A DNA stretch of 64,000 nt. It comes from Bacillus sp. OV166 (GTDB taxonomy: Bacteria > Bacillota > Bacilli > Bacillales > Cytobacillaceae). The stretch is taken from assembly GCF_900177675.1 (NCBI RefSeq), contig NZ_FXWM01000002.1:521839-585838 (forward strand). The letters run 5' to 3'. This document shows, one piece after another, positions 1-8,950 of this stretch; the first letter of the stretch is position 1; each line of letters begins with the position of its first letter. The notes below the pieces were generated by a model. It did no database searches, was not told where the DNA came from, and saw nothing but the letters and a program-made list of their open reading frames with translations. A program made the translations under genes and the position numbers.

Positions 1-161
1 AGAGCTTCCCTACCTTTAAGTTCAGCAGACTAATCCAATAACCTAAAATTAATACAAGAATGAAAAGAAAAAAGGCTTACCTCAGTTAAAGTGTACCCGT
101 TGTAAAGGACATTTTAAAAAAAGACCTAGTCAGTTTCAAGAAGATGATCTCTGTATTGAAC

Positions 162-1852
162 GAGGGCACTGAAAAACATTACTTTTTTAGTGATTTATGT
201 GTTTACATCAAAAAAAATAGGCAACTTCTTGTACGATTTCGAACAAGAATTTGCCTATTTCTATTCTCCTTTACTATTTTTTTCTTTTAAAAGCGTAATG
301 ATTCGTTTGAAATTGACGGCGAATATAGTTGTTGCACCTTGTATTTCCATACCAAATAGACCCGAGGCTGATGCCGTATTATACCCGTGTCCATGTTTTA
401 ATTCACTATTTTTTGCTTCAATTTTATACCGTGAACGTGAGAGTTCTTTAAACTCTTCGCTGTTTTGGAATGCTTCCTGTTCCTTATGTTCAGTTGATTT
501 GATTGAAACAGAATACGTTTTACTTTTCGCTCCTCCTTTCAACATCCTTTACGGAAAGGACATATTTTACATTTTTCAATATCAAAATAATAAACTTGTT
601 GTTGGTTGTTACTTTTATTTTTCTTCCCTATCAGTGCTTTACGAAGTGCCATGTGACCAGCTTTACACACATACATTCCCGCATCTTTATTGAAATCAAA
701 TTCATCTTCCTTCGCACGTTTCCCATGTGTGATTAGTGGATTCAGTTTAGATACAAGTTGAAATGCCTCTTTTTTTGCATACTGGATATTATCTTTTTCA
801 GAATAAGCTGTATCTCCAATGACTGTATTTATTACCAGGCCTGCTTTTTTACTTTTCTTAACTAATTCTTCAAGATATTTTCCATCACTTTTCTCTCCGG
901 TTGTTACAACTGCAGCTGTAATGATCCGTTCATCACTCATCGCAATATGTGTTTTAAAGCCAAAGAAAGAGGACTCAGCTGATTTATGTCCAACACGAGC
1001 ATCAGGGTCCGTTGAATAGCTCAGCTTTTCATTATAATCTTCTATGACTTCTTTTAAGACATTTAGTTTATCTTTTACAGCTGGAATTACCTCAATTTGC
1101 GGTTGGGATTCAACTACCTGGATAACTTGAAGACAATAATCTACTTCATCTTTTACTTCGTTAGAAGTCGGTTTCGATGGGAATTTTTCTTTTATTGATT
1201 CATCTATTTGATAAACAGCTTTTCGCAAATTATTTGACTTCTCTTGTATAAATTCTTTAGGTGATTTTTGATTGTAGCGTGCTTTTGTATGTGTGGCATC
1301 CACGATTATTTCATTACTCTTAATGATTTCTTTTTCTAAGGCAACCTCAACGGTCTTGCCAATAAGCATATCTAATAAACTCACATCTTGGAGACGGAGC
1401 TTACGGAATTTAGTCAATGAACTAGGATTAATAACAGGTTCTTCTGGTGCCATATCTAAAAAATATTTAAACGACATATCATATTTAGAACGTTCAACCA
1501 CATCTACATCGGATAAATCAAAAATTGATTTTAATAGTAAATATTTAAACATACGAATAGGTGGCACTGCATTACGACCATTATCAAGACAATATTTATT
1601 TTTTAGTTCTTTTAAAATGAAAGAGAAGTCAACAAGTTCATTGATTTGACGAAGCATATTATCCTTTGGCACAACAATATCGTAAATTGCCATAAATGGA
1701 CTAAGATTGAGAGATTCTTGGTTTGAAATCATTTTGGAAATCACCTACATACAATTAATATTATTAATTATAAAATAAAAAGGCAGTTGAAAGTTCGATT
1801 CAATTGAACTTTCAACTGCCTTTTATAAATATTGGACTTTTTCAGTGCCCTC
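162..1852 (-). mobile_element. IS1182-family insertion sequence nested in orfB of the IS150-like element
   Basis: Perfect 15-bp terminal inverted repeats, GAGGGCACTGAAAAA, occupy 162-176 and 1838-1852. They are flanked by an exact 9-bp direct repeat, GTATTGAAC, at 153-161 and 1853-1861. Joining the flanks restores the end of the host orfB, which would read MTPVQYRDHLLETD followed by a stop. This proves the order of events: the IS150-like element arrived first and the IS1182 element second. A 15-bp stem (1783-1797 with 1806-1820) just inside one end looks like a terminator or insulator. The single transposase gene is frameshifted. Confidence 0.93.
261..1744 (-). pseudogene. IS1182-family transposase, one frameshift
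   Basis: The 401 N-terminal codons (1744-539) show the IS1182 N-terminal domain and a transposase DDE core with an IVDATH motif. They run into a stop right after the cysteine-rich motif CKICPFRKGC. The remaining 94 codons (545-261) continue in the -1 frame with SKTYSVSIKSTEHKEQ and the usual C-terminal NSELKHGHG. Family members are single ORFs of about 480 residues, so one lost base near 540 is the likely cause. GTG 1744 opens the frame, but ATG 1732 is an equally good start. A sequencing error cannot be excluded from the window alone. Confidence 0.85.
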
Positions 1853-2788
1853 GTATTGAACAGGGGTCATCTTATTTAAGTTCCATTGGTATCTGTAGTT
1901 ATTGTAATAGATCATATATTGCTTAATTTCACACTTTAGTTCGTCTAAATTCGAACATGGCTTAATAGAGGCCACATCCTTAAAATGGCCATAGAATGAT
2001 TCCTGCGGAGCGTTATCCCAACAATTTCCTCGTCTTGACATAGATTGACGCAATCCAAGCTTCTTCACTAATTTTTGAAAGTCAGGGTGTGTATAGTGAG
2101 TACCTTGATCGGAGTGAATCAATGCATTCTCTGCTTTTCTAAAGTTTCGATTCTTCTTTAACTTAAGAAGGGTGTCTGTAGCTAAATCCATCGTGATACG
2201 GTCTGACACATGATAGGCCACGATTTCATTAGTGGAGCTATCTTTAATTGTCGATAAGAAGGCCTTCTGGCCCTTTCCGTAAAATAAATATGTAATATCA
2301 GTTAGGAGGACTTTGCCTGGGACTTCCTGCCTAAATTGTCGGTTCAATAGGTTCGGCACAACTCGATGTTCCTGTGTGGCTTTCATCATACGTTTATATG
2401 GATTTGCCTTCCGAATGGGGCAGATAATGGCGTACTTATTCATAATTCTTCGAATCCGCTTCAAATTGTACTCAACATTAAATTGACCCGCCAAAGTCAT
2501 TTTGATTCGACGTGCCCCTTTTTTACGGCCCTTAAAATGAAAGGCTTTCAATATTACTTCTTTTACGATTTCATCCTGTTCATCTTTTTGTTTTTTTCGT
2601 TCTTGAGATTTTGCAGAGAAATAATTATAGTAGCCAGAACGTGAGACTCCAGCGACATCACATAAATAGCTCACCATATTTTTTAATTCGTACTTCTCAA
2701 TAATTGAACGAATGAGGATAAACTTTTGGTCAGCTGATAAAGATATTTCTTTTTCTTCAGCCCCCTTTCTGCAAATCGTATCTTTTTT
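1823..2788 (-). pseudogene. IS3-family orfB transposase, 3' end replaced by the IS1182 end
   Basis: This frame encodes an IS150-type rve integrase core. DITY supplies the first Asp, HSDQGTHYT the second and NAPQESFYGHFK the Glu. The frame is open upstream of ATG 2677 back to a slippery A AAA AAG (plus-strand CTTTTTT at 2782-2788), where -1 frameshifting from orfA would normally produce the OrfAB fusion. The last nine codons before the stop at 1823 are not native: they translate the inverted repeat of the inserted IS1182. The true C-terminus lies at 113-152. The catalytic triad is intact and only the last few residues are exchanged. Confidence 0.85.
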
Positions 2789-2794
2789 AAAAGA

Positions 2795-3163
2795 TCATTT
2801 TCCGCCTTTAATAAATTGTGTTGAGCTTCTAATCTTGGCGTATTTCTCCTCTAATGTAAGTTCTCTTTCACAAGGTCTTCCTGAGTTCTCAGTTCTAGTA
2901 TCACGCAGCCCAGATACACCATTCTCTCGGTAGGTTGCACGCCATCTCTTGCCTGATGATCTAACTCTGTCAATTCCAATAACGTCTATATCGAATCCAC
3001 ATTCCTCAAATATCTGTCTAGGTAATTTCCCCTTATCATTTTCTGCAATAAAAATATGCTTAAATTCATCGGTGTAAGTAATCCCCTTTGGACTAACTGA
3101 CTTAACATAAGGGTTATTTGAAAGTAAATTAATCTCTTTCTCTGTAAATACTTTTTTACTCAT
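2795..3163 (-). pseudogene. IS3-family orfA (HTH protein), frameshifted near its end
   Basis: This 122-codon frame is the HTH part of the element (KWRATYRENGVSGLRD is typical of IS150-group OrfA). Normal OrfA continues through a leucine zipper into the slippery site. Here the frame leaves the consensus after EEKYAK. The zipper sequence LEAQHNLLKAEND is present one base out of register, so there is an extra base near 2837-2840 and the frame ends at a TGA. Because of this, ribosomes would not reach the A AAA AAG site in the right frame, and OrfAB could not be made. Confidence 0.8.
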
Positions 3164-3209
3164 TTCTAGCTATTCCCCAATCCCCATTTTTTCTTAATTA
3201 TACAAAAAA

Positions 3210-3256
3210 GTACCCGATAGGTAGACTTTTTTATAAGTGTCTACACTATCGGGTAC
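3210..3256. repeat. Inverted repeat inside the IS150-like left end
   Basis: Bases 3210-3226 (GTACCCGATAGGTAGAC) pair with 3239-3256 (GTCTACACTATCGGGTAC) around a 12-base loop. The outer arm is also the terminal inverted repeat of the element, so the end can fold back on itself. Confidence 0.75.
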
Positions 3257-3363
3257 ATTTTAAGTTCATAAACCTGAGATTGGCCTTTTTTCTTTTGTCT
3301 GCAGTTTATACCAATTTTATTATTGTTTGTTATACAAACTTATGCATACCTTTTTTATATTTT

Positions 3364-4656
3364 TTATTGGGCACTCGCACTTTGTGTAAGTTCCTTATTG
3401 GACACATTTGCTTGTATCGGCTTTACAAAAAAGGCTACAGCAAGTGCACCAATAACACCCAATCCTCCCGCAAGGAGAAAAGCACTTGTAAAATGTCCAG
3501 TATATTGGACAATAAATCCAGTCACAGATGGACCTATAATTCCGGAAATATTGGCCAGACCATGAACAAATCCACTGACCCCCCCGACCTTATCACCGGT
3601 GACTAAATCCTGAATAATGGACCAATAAATCGAGGCGGTTAAGTATGTGAAGCAAATTCCGAGCGCCATTAATGCAACAATACTGTTCAGAGATGAAGCT
3701 AATCCTGTTAAACCAACACATACAGCTGCACCTAGCAAAAATGTGACTAACACCAATTTTCGTGAAAGCATAAGTTTCCCTGTTTTCTTGTATAAAAAGT
3801 CTGTAAGAATACCTCCGCCAATCAATCCCACTGCACCAAAAGCCCAAGGAATCATGGTTACTACACTCATTTTCATAATACTTAAACCTTTAGCCATAGT
3901 TAGATAGCTTGGAAACCAGGTCAAGAAGAAAAAGATGATGTAGTTATAAGCAAAGAAGGATAACGCCATTACTAATATAGTAGGTTGTTTAATATAATAA
4001 GAAAGTGGAAGACTCGTTGAGGATGACGCTTCTCCTTGTAATTGTCCTTCTCTAATCACTTTCAGTTCAGCTTTGGTCACTTTTGGATGCGTTTCCGGAC
4101 GGTCTGTGACTGTTTTCACCCAGAGAAGAGTCCATAATAACCCGATCAAAGTAATGATTACAAATGACCACTCCCAACCGAAATTCAGTGCAATTAAGCC
4201 CACAATGGGTCCCGATATTGCACCACCTAATGGAAGACCTGCTTGATTGATCCCAATAGCACGTGCCCTTTCCTTAATCGGGAACCAATTGTTAACCGCT
4301 TTATTCGCAGTAGACGAAAAAGGACCTTCTCCAACACCAAACATTAAACGGACAATAAACAAAGAGAAAAAGTTAAAAGTAACTGCTGTTAAACCGCAAA
4401 AAATGGACCAGACCACCATGGATACACTAAAAACTTTCCTTGGTCCGTAAACATCCGAAAAATATCCTCCTATGAAATTAAACAATGCGTATCCAATAAA
4501 GAAACTGCTGAGAATAAGCCCCATTTCAGCTGGTTCCAGATGAAATCGCTTTGATATAAAAGGCATTGCTACAGATAAGGCACTACGGTCAATATAATTA
4601 ATGATTGCTGCAAGAAAGAGCATAAAGACAATATACCATCTGAAATTACGAAACAT
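3364..4656 (-). CDS. MFS transporter, anion:cation symporter (ACS) type
   Basis: This 430-residue protein has about 12 membrane segments. The ACS hallmarks are INYIDRSALSVAMPFI in helix 1, the GGYFSDVYGPRK loop between helices 2 and 3, and the GVGEGPFSSTANKAVNNWFP motif before helix 5. ACS carriers import organic anions such as hexuronates, galactonate or glucarate with protons. The gene is monocistronic. A cre-like site (4734-4749) lies about 80 bp upstream, which fits catabolite control. The two IS elements begin just downstream. The substrate cannot be read from sequence; a sugar acid is the likeliest class, also because a glycerate kinase relic lies a few kb away. Confidence 0.85.
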   Translation of the reverse strand: MFRNFRWYIVFMLFLAAIINYIDRSALSVAMPFISKRFHLEPAEMGLILSSFFIGYALFNFIGGYFSDVYGPRKVFSVSMVVWSIFCGLTAVTFNFFSLFIVRLMFGVGEGPFSSTANKAVNNWFPIKERARAIGINQAGLPLGGAISGPIVGLIALNFGWEWSFVIITLIGLLWTLLWVKTVTDRPETHPKVTKAELKVIREGQLQGEASSSTSLPLSYYIKQPTILVMALSFFAYNYIIFFFLTWFPSYLTMAKGLSIMKMSVVTMIPWAFGAVGLIGGGILTDFLYKKTGKLMLSRKLVLVTFLLGAAVCVGLTGLASSLNSIVALMALGICFTYLTASIYWSIIQDLVTGDKVGGVSGFVHGLANISGIIGPSVTGFIVQYTGHFTSAFLLAGGLGVIGALAVAFFVKPIQANVSNKELTQSASAQ

Positions 4657-4733
4657 ACCAAACCATCCCCTATTATTTTTTTTAACAATCGTGGTTATCT
4701 GTGTCTCTGCCTAAGGTGAAATAGGAATTCTGT

Positions 4734-4749
4734 TTTGAAGCGCTTTCAA
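4734..4749. promoter_or_regulatory. Candidate CcpA cre site; rest of 4657-5245 has no gene
   Basis: TTTGAAGCGCTTTCAA matches the cre pattern WTGNAANCGNWNNCAW at all but one fixed position and lies upstream of the MFS gene. The remainder of 4657-5245 is AT-rich and has no ORF of gene quality. It holds a weak inverted repeat (AAGTATTT / AAATACTT, about 4882-4922) and nothing else I can name. Confidence 0.5.
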
Positions 4750-5245
4750 TATTGAATAAAAAAACATATAAAAAGCATCTTTTAAATAAAAATATAATCG
4801 ATAATATATACTTTACGGTACCATGGAGAGTGGAAATTAGCAATATTTATATTATATTGTTGTTATTAAAATTATGTTTTTAAAGTATTTAATTTTGATA
4901 AAGTTTAAGGATAAAATACTTAAATGTTAATGATAGATTTAGAGTCCGAAAGTCGACGAGATTAGTTGTCCCAGAATGAACGAATTTCTACCCAAGCGTA
5001 GTCTAAAAGGGAGAGTCACGCCAACAACTCTACCTTTATGACCCGTTAGACCATTTGATCATCAATAATTCGAAATCTATTTCTGTACTTTATATAATAT
5101 AAGTAAACAATGAGACGCATTGTAAAGGAGAAGGAATCAACTCACCCCATATGTAATACGGTCCACATTTGTTAAATTATAGTTATCAGTAAAAAACTTA
5201 AGCTATTTCCTTTCCCTTGAAACAATTATTAAATCTATAGGATTA

Positions 5246-6226
5246 TTATTTGACTTGACTTAGTAATATATTGGAAAATTCATTTGTCAATTGTGGAACA
5301 ATCTCGAATAAATCTCCTACGATCCCATAATCAGCCACTTCAAAAATTGGCGCCTCCGGGTCTTTATTTATGGCAACTATAAATTTGGAATTGGAAATGC
5401 CAGCAACATGTTGGATTGCACCTGAAATTCCACAGGCAATGTATAAATCAGGTGTTACCACTTTCCCGGTTTGACCGATCTGCAACGAGTAATCACAGTA
5501 ATCAGCATCGCAAGCTCCACGTGAAGCTCCCACAGCTCCGTTTAGTACATCTGCCAATTCTTGTAAAACTTTAAAGCCTTCAGCACTTTTTACTCCTCTC
5601 CCGCCTGAGACAATCACCTTGGCTTCCGTTAAATCAACTTTTTCAGCTGCCTTTCGAACTATCTCTTTGATTAGCAGGGTAAGAGAAGGCTTCTCAACTG
5701 CATACGAAATGGTCAACGCCTCAGTAGCATGCTGGATAGGTGTTATATTATTAGGACGAATAGTTACACATATAGGACCACTATTAAACTTTTTCTTTTC
5801 AAATAGTTTCCCAGAAAAAATAGAGCGTGTAACCACAATCTCTTTGCTAGCATCCAAATTGATATCAATACAATCACTAGCCAAACCCAATTCCAATCTT
5901 GCCGCCACCCGGGGAGCAAGGTCTCTGCCATTTCCAGTATGGCCCATAATAATAACATCAGGTTGAGTTTCTTGTATAAGTTTCACCACAGCATGAGTAT
6001 ATAATTCAGGAAGGTATTCATCATAATCGGAATCTTCTACTTTATATATCTGTTCAGCACCATATTGTGAAAGTAAATCTACCTGTTGAGCAGCTTGCGT
6101 TCCCATAATAACGGAAATGACCTTCCCTGCCCCTGCAACTTGCTTCGCAGCGGTTAGGGCTTCTAAGGAAACATTACGTATTTTCTGCCCTTTCATTTCT
6201 GTGATAACCAGAACTTTTCTGTCCAT
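5246..6226 (-). CDS. etfA: Electron transfer flavoprotein, alpha subunit
   Basis: EtfA, 326 residues (normal length), holds the FAD of the soluble EtfAB heterodimer. The heterodimer takes electrons from acyl-CoA, dimethylglycine or sarcosine-type dehydrogenases and passes them to the quinone pool. The FAD domain at the C-terminal half has the family signature PDLYIACGISG at about residue 259, followed by AINKDPEAPIFEVADYGIVGD. The N-terminal half is the alpha/beta nucleotide-binding fold. The gene follows etfB after 10 bp, so they are one operon. No ETF-dependent dehydrogenase is next to it; the partner must be elsewhere. The stop is followed by a long non-coding stretch. Confidence 0.95.
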   Translation of the reverse strand: MDRKVLVITEMKGQKIRNVSLEALTAAKQVAGAGKVISVIMGTQAAQQVDLLSQYGAEQIYKVEDSDYDEYLPELYTHAVVKLIQETQPDVIIMGHTGNGRDLAPRVAARLELGLASDCIDINLDASKEIVVTRSIFSGKLFEKKKFNSGPICVTIRPNNITPIQHATEALTISYAVEKPSLTLLIKEIVRKAAEKVDLTEAKVIVSGGRGVKSAEGFKVLQELADVLNGAVGASRGACDADYCDYSLQIGQTGKVVTPDLYIACGISGAIQHVAGISNSKFIVAINKDPEAPIFEVADYGIVGDLFEIVPQLTNEFSNILLSQVK

Positions 6227-6236
6227 AATTTACCTC

Positions 6237-6998
6237 CTAAAATATTTTAGCTTCTTCAAAGAGTAGCTTGACCAATTTTTGGCTAGCCAAGCTAGGCTCT
6301 CCTTCTATTCGAGTGCAAGCTTCCCGTTTCTTGGGTTGATATCTTTCTACTACATTTGTTTTTTTAGTAAGATGCACACTCTTTTCAACTAGATCGGCTA
6401 CACCTACATGTTCCAGGGATTTGCGTTTTGCTTTCATTATATTCGGTAAAGACGGATATCTAGGTTCATTAAGCCCTTGCTGGCAAGTAACTAGAACGGG
6501 TAATGGAGTTTCCACTTTATAGGTTTCACCTTCAACATCTCGCTCAGCAAGTACCCTTTGATTCTCGATTTGCAGTTTGACTATGGATGTAATGTGAGGA
6601 ATCGAAAGCTCTTCAGCAACTCTTACACCAACTTGGCCGGCACCATTATCTATTGATTGATTCCCCGTTAAGATAAGATCGAATTTTTTTTCTTTTGCGT
6701 ATGCAGCAATGACTTTGGAGATGATAAATTCATCACTATCAACCTCTTCAATTAAAACAGCATTATCAGCCCCCATCGCAAGTCCATGGCGTAATGCGCT
6801 TTCCGATCTTTCCTTACCTATTGTTAGAACGGTAACTTCTCCCCCGTGCTCCTCTTTTAATCGAAGCGCCTCTTCAATGGCATATTCATCATAAGGATTT
6901 ACAATCCACTGACTTGTTTCTTCGATTATTTTTCCTTCTTTAAGTTCAATTTTTTCTTCTGTATCAAAAGTTTGCTTAATACAGACTAAAAAGTTCAT
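6237..6998 (-). CDS. etfB: Electron transfer flavoprotein, beta subunit
   Basis: EtfB, 253 residues, is the AMP-binding partner of EtfA. It begins MNFLVCIKQ and keeps VNPYDEYAIEEALRLKE, the GADNAVLI motif and the loop TGNQSIDNGAGQVGVRVAEEL that contacts AMP. ATG 6998 has AAAGGTG at good distance. The upstream 200 bp are AT-rich with several TATATAATCGATAATATA-like inverted stretches around 7020-7060 that could be a regulator site, but no regulator gene is adjacent. It precedes and is cotranscribed with etfA. Confidence 0.95.
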   Translation of the reverse strand: MNFLVCIKQTFDTEEKIELKEGKIIEETSQWIVNPYDEYAIEEALRLKEEHGGEVTVLTIGKERSESALRHGLAMGADNAVLIEEVDSDEFIISKVIAAYAKEKKFDLILTGNQSIDNGAGQVGVRVAEELSIPHITSIVKLQIENQRVLAERDVEGETYKVETPLPVLVTCQQGLNEPRYPSLPNIMKAKRKSLEHVGVADLVEKSVHLTKKTNVVERYQPKKREACTRIEGEPSLASQKLVKLLFEEAKIF

Positions 6999-7207
6999 GT
7001 AATCACACCTTTTTTTGATTTATATGATTATTGATTATATATTATCGATTATATACAGTTTATCATAACGCTTTTTATATGTCAAAATATTATTTCTATT
7101 CCGTCAAAAAAAAACCTACCTGCTATTCCCCCTCCGATCCGCATTCCTTCGGACAAATCGATTTTTATTTGAAGCTCCATTAAAGACTGATTTTACTTCA
7201 TTTAAAG

Positions 7208-7840
7208 TCACTTCTCGTGAAACCTCACTTGAACTGTTTGAAGTAACCGAAATATTTGTTTTGTCGTTGACCTTAAATTATTATATGCCACTTTTGAATC
7301 CATAGCTTCTTCTAGTGTCATCGGTGCATTGACTATCGAAAAATAGGAAGTAACACCAAGTTCATTTAATATTTCTGTCTCTTCAGTTATACCGCCTGCC
7401 AGTGCAAGGACAGGAATCTTATACTTTTTGGCAAGTTGCGCTACCCCAACGGGCGCCTTTCCCATGGATGTTTGACCGTCAAGTTTCCCCTCACCTGTAA
7501 TAACAAAATCGACCCCTTGCATGTTCTTTTCCATCTCAATAATTTCCAATACTAATTCGATTCCTGATTGGAGATGGGAATCTAACAAGCCCGCAAACGC
7601 ATCTCCAAGGCCGCCGGCAGCTCCTGCACCAACTATATTATGAATATCTGTCCCTAGCTCCTGGAGAACAATCTGGGCAAAGTTTTCCAGCCCTTTATCG
7701 AGCTCTTTTATCATCTCTGCCGTCGCTCCTTTTTGGGGGCCAAAAACATAAGTTGCTCCGTTTGGTCCGTAAAGAGGATTGTTCACATCACACGCCACTT
7801 TAATTGTGCAAGCCTTCAACTCGGGGATTACATGGGTCTT
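7208..7840 (-). pseudogene. Glycerate 2-kinase, C-terminal half only
   Basis: About 205 codons match the C-terminal half of the GarK/GlxK glycerate kinase family, which is about 380 residues when complete. VACDVNNPLYGPNGA, GAGAAGGLGDAFAGL and VITGEGKLDGQTSMGKAP (ATP/substrate site) are all present. Upstream of the TTG at 7819 the frame runs only about nine codons before a TGA, and nothing N-terminal is left. A tiny ORF, MMRKSLPDENGLFRLRS, sits at 7892-7839 behind a GGAAGGGGA stretch and overlaps the break; I do not recognise it. The enzyme would feed glycerate into glycolysis, so the copy is a relic of sugar-acid use. Confidence 0.85.
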
Positions 7841-7841
7841 A

Positions 7842-8086
7842 TGACCTCAGCCTGAACAGGCCGTTTTCGTCGGGTAAACTTTTCCGCATCATAAATAAAA
7901 AATCCCCTTCCGCAAATATAATAGCGTAAGAGGACGAACAGTTTTAGGCAACTATCAAAACAGTTTTAACCGTCAGCCTTAAACAGTCTTGCAATGAGAC
8001 TGGGCGGAAACCGTGTAAGTTAACGGATCAATCAACGGCAACAATCACCGAGTCAATCATCGTCAAACCCTTTCGGGAGTAAGAAC
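7842..8086. other. Non-coding stretch left of the selC repeat
   Basis: No gene is supported here. The base composition is more GC-rich than the surroundings and the sequence is rich in short inverted repeats (for example GCCTGAACAGGC at 7851-7862). It could be the old 3' flank of selC or a structured RNA, but nothing specific can be named. Confidence 0.4.
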
Positions 8087-8154
8087 GTTGGCGGGACCGC
8101 GTGGGAATCGAACCCACCAGACCTGGTACGCAAGTCTCAAGCAGTTTTGAAGTT
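8087..8154 (-). repeat. selC 3'-half fragment, candidate att site (left)
   Basis: On the minus strand this reads anticodon loop CTTCAAA (anticodon UCA), a long variable arm, T arm GTGGG-TTCGATT-CCCAC, acceptor strand GCGGTCCC, discriminator G and encoded CCA. An eight-base acceptor strand, G73 and the UCA anticodon identify tRNA-Sec. The 5' half is absent: no GGGACCGC follows at the expected distance. It differs from the right copy at three positions. Confidence 0.8.
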
Positions 8155-8755
8155 AGAGGTAGGCGTTATTTCTATTTATTATTAGTTATCATTCGTCATC
8201 TGGAATCCTTAATTATAAAGAGGCTTCGTCAAATTTTAATATTTTAGTTACCTCTAATTATCAGTAAATATTTTTAATTCGTGACCAGTAGGTGGCCAAG
8301 AACCAAGATAGTATAGATTCGGAAACACAGTACTTCTTCTATTTATTTATAGTTACCGACATTAACTGCAAATCCTCCTTTTCACAAGGATTTGCAGTTT
8401 TTAATATTATTTAATTAAAATGACCTGTTTTCCAATCATAAAAAAATTAATTGAAAGGTATATTATTTTCCTTTCATATAAAACCCTAGTATCCCTCCAA
8501 ACTAATTCTCCCAAAACCCCTACTGCCTTTTGTTCATCAATTTCTTGGTCTATAAGGGTGATTTCTTCTCCCTTTCTTATTACCAAGCACATAACACCCT
8601 AATACTTGTACCAGCTACACATTTTTATTTAATTGTTATTATTGTTAAGCCGACCGTTGCTTTAACATCTATTATTTACACTTATAAGGAAACGTTTCGC
8701 ACAGTACAATCCTTCAAAATCTGTATGCAAAAGTACCTTCCAAGTTAATCCCCTC
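8155..8755. other. Intergenic stretch with one strong hairpin terminator
   Basis: A 12-bp stem, AACTGCAAATCC (8367-8378) with GGATTTGCAGTT (8391-8402), is followed on the plus strand by TTT and reads as a rho-independent terminator, but no plus-strand gene precedes it. A 61-codon minus-strand frame (8592-8407) has coding-like composition, but it has no clear ribosome binding site and no family I know, so I do not call it a gene. The rest holds nothing I can support. Confidence 0.45.
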
Positions 8756-8866
8756 TTATTCCTCACTAAATTTGAGTTGAACACTTTCAATAGGAAGATT
8801 TCTCTCAAGCAATCTCCCTATTTGTTCTTCCATCACCTGAGGTGTATTAGCCGGTTAAACCACCAT
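8756..8866 (-). pseudogene. Small 36-codon gene with a nonsense codon at position 4
   Basis: A perfect AGGAGG precedes ATG 8866. The frame reads M-V-V, then TAA (8857-8855), then continues open for 32 codons through VMEEQIGRLLERNLPIES to a TAA at 8756. Composition after the stop is clearly coding-like (charged, amphipathic). Either a lysine codon AAA has mutated to TAA, or the downstream part is a remnant. No function is known to me. It lies just downstream of the double TetR gene on the same strand and could have been cotranscribed. Confidence 0.45.
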
Positions 8867-8950
8867 TTTTTTTCCTCCTGTTAGTTACCCATTAAGAAAT
8901 GTCTTTCCCTTTCATAATGGTATTTTAGGCAAGCAAAGATCTTATATTAC

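Larger units (their letters stand above)
92..3257 (-). mobile_element. IS150-group IS3-family element, interrupted by an IS1182 element
   Basis: The ends are imperfect inverted repeats starting TGTACCCG: base 92 reading right, and base 3257 reading left. Between them, on the minus strand, lie an orfA with a helix-turn-helix and a DDE-type orfB. Removing the inserted IS1182 element and one copy of its 9-bp duplication leaves about 1466 bp, a normal size for the IS150 group. The end upstream of orfA carries an internal stem formed by 3210-3226 and 3239-3256, probably a shield against outside transcription. I found no convincing target duplication at the outer ends. Both reading frames are damaged, so the copy is dead unless helped in trans. 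Confidence 0.85.

Noticed and set aside
8087..8154. Intact tRNA gene
   Set aside because: Only the 3' half is present; the acceptor 5' strand and D arm are missing at both copies.
8407..8592. 61-codon minus-strand gene
   Set aside because: Coding-like composition, but no ribosome site, no known family and an equally long plus-strand frame over the same bases.
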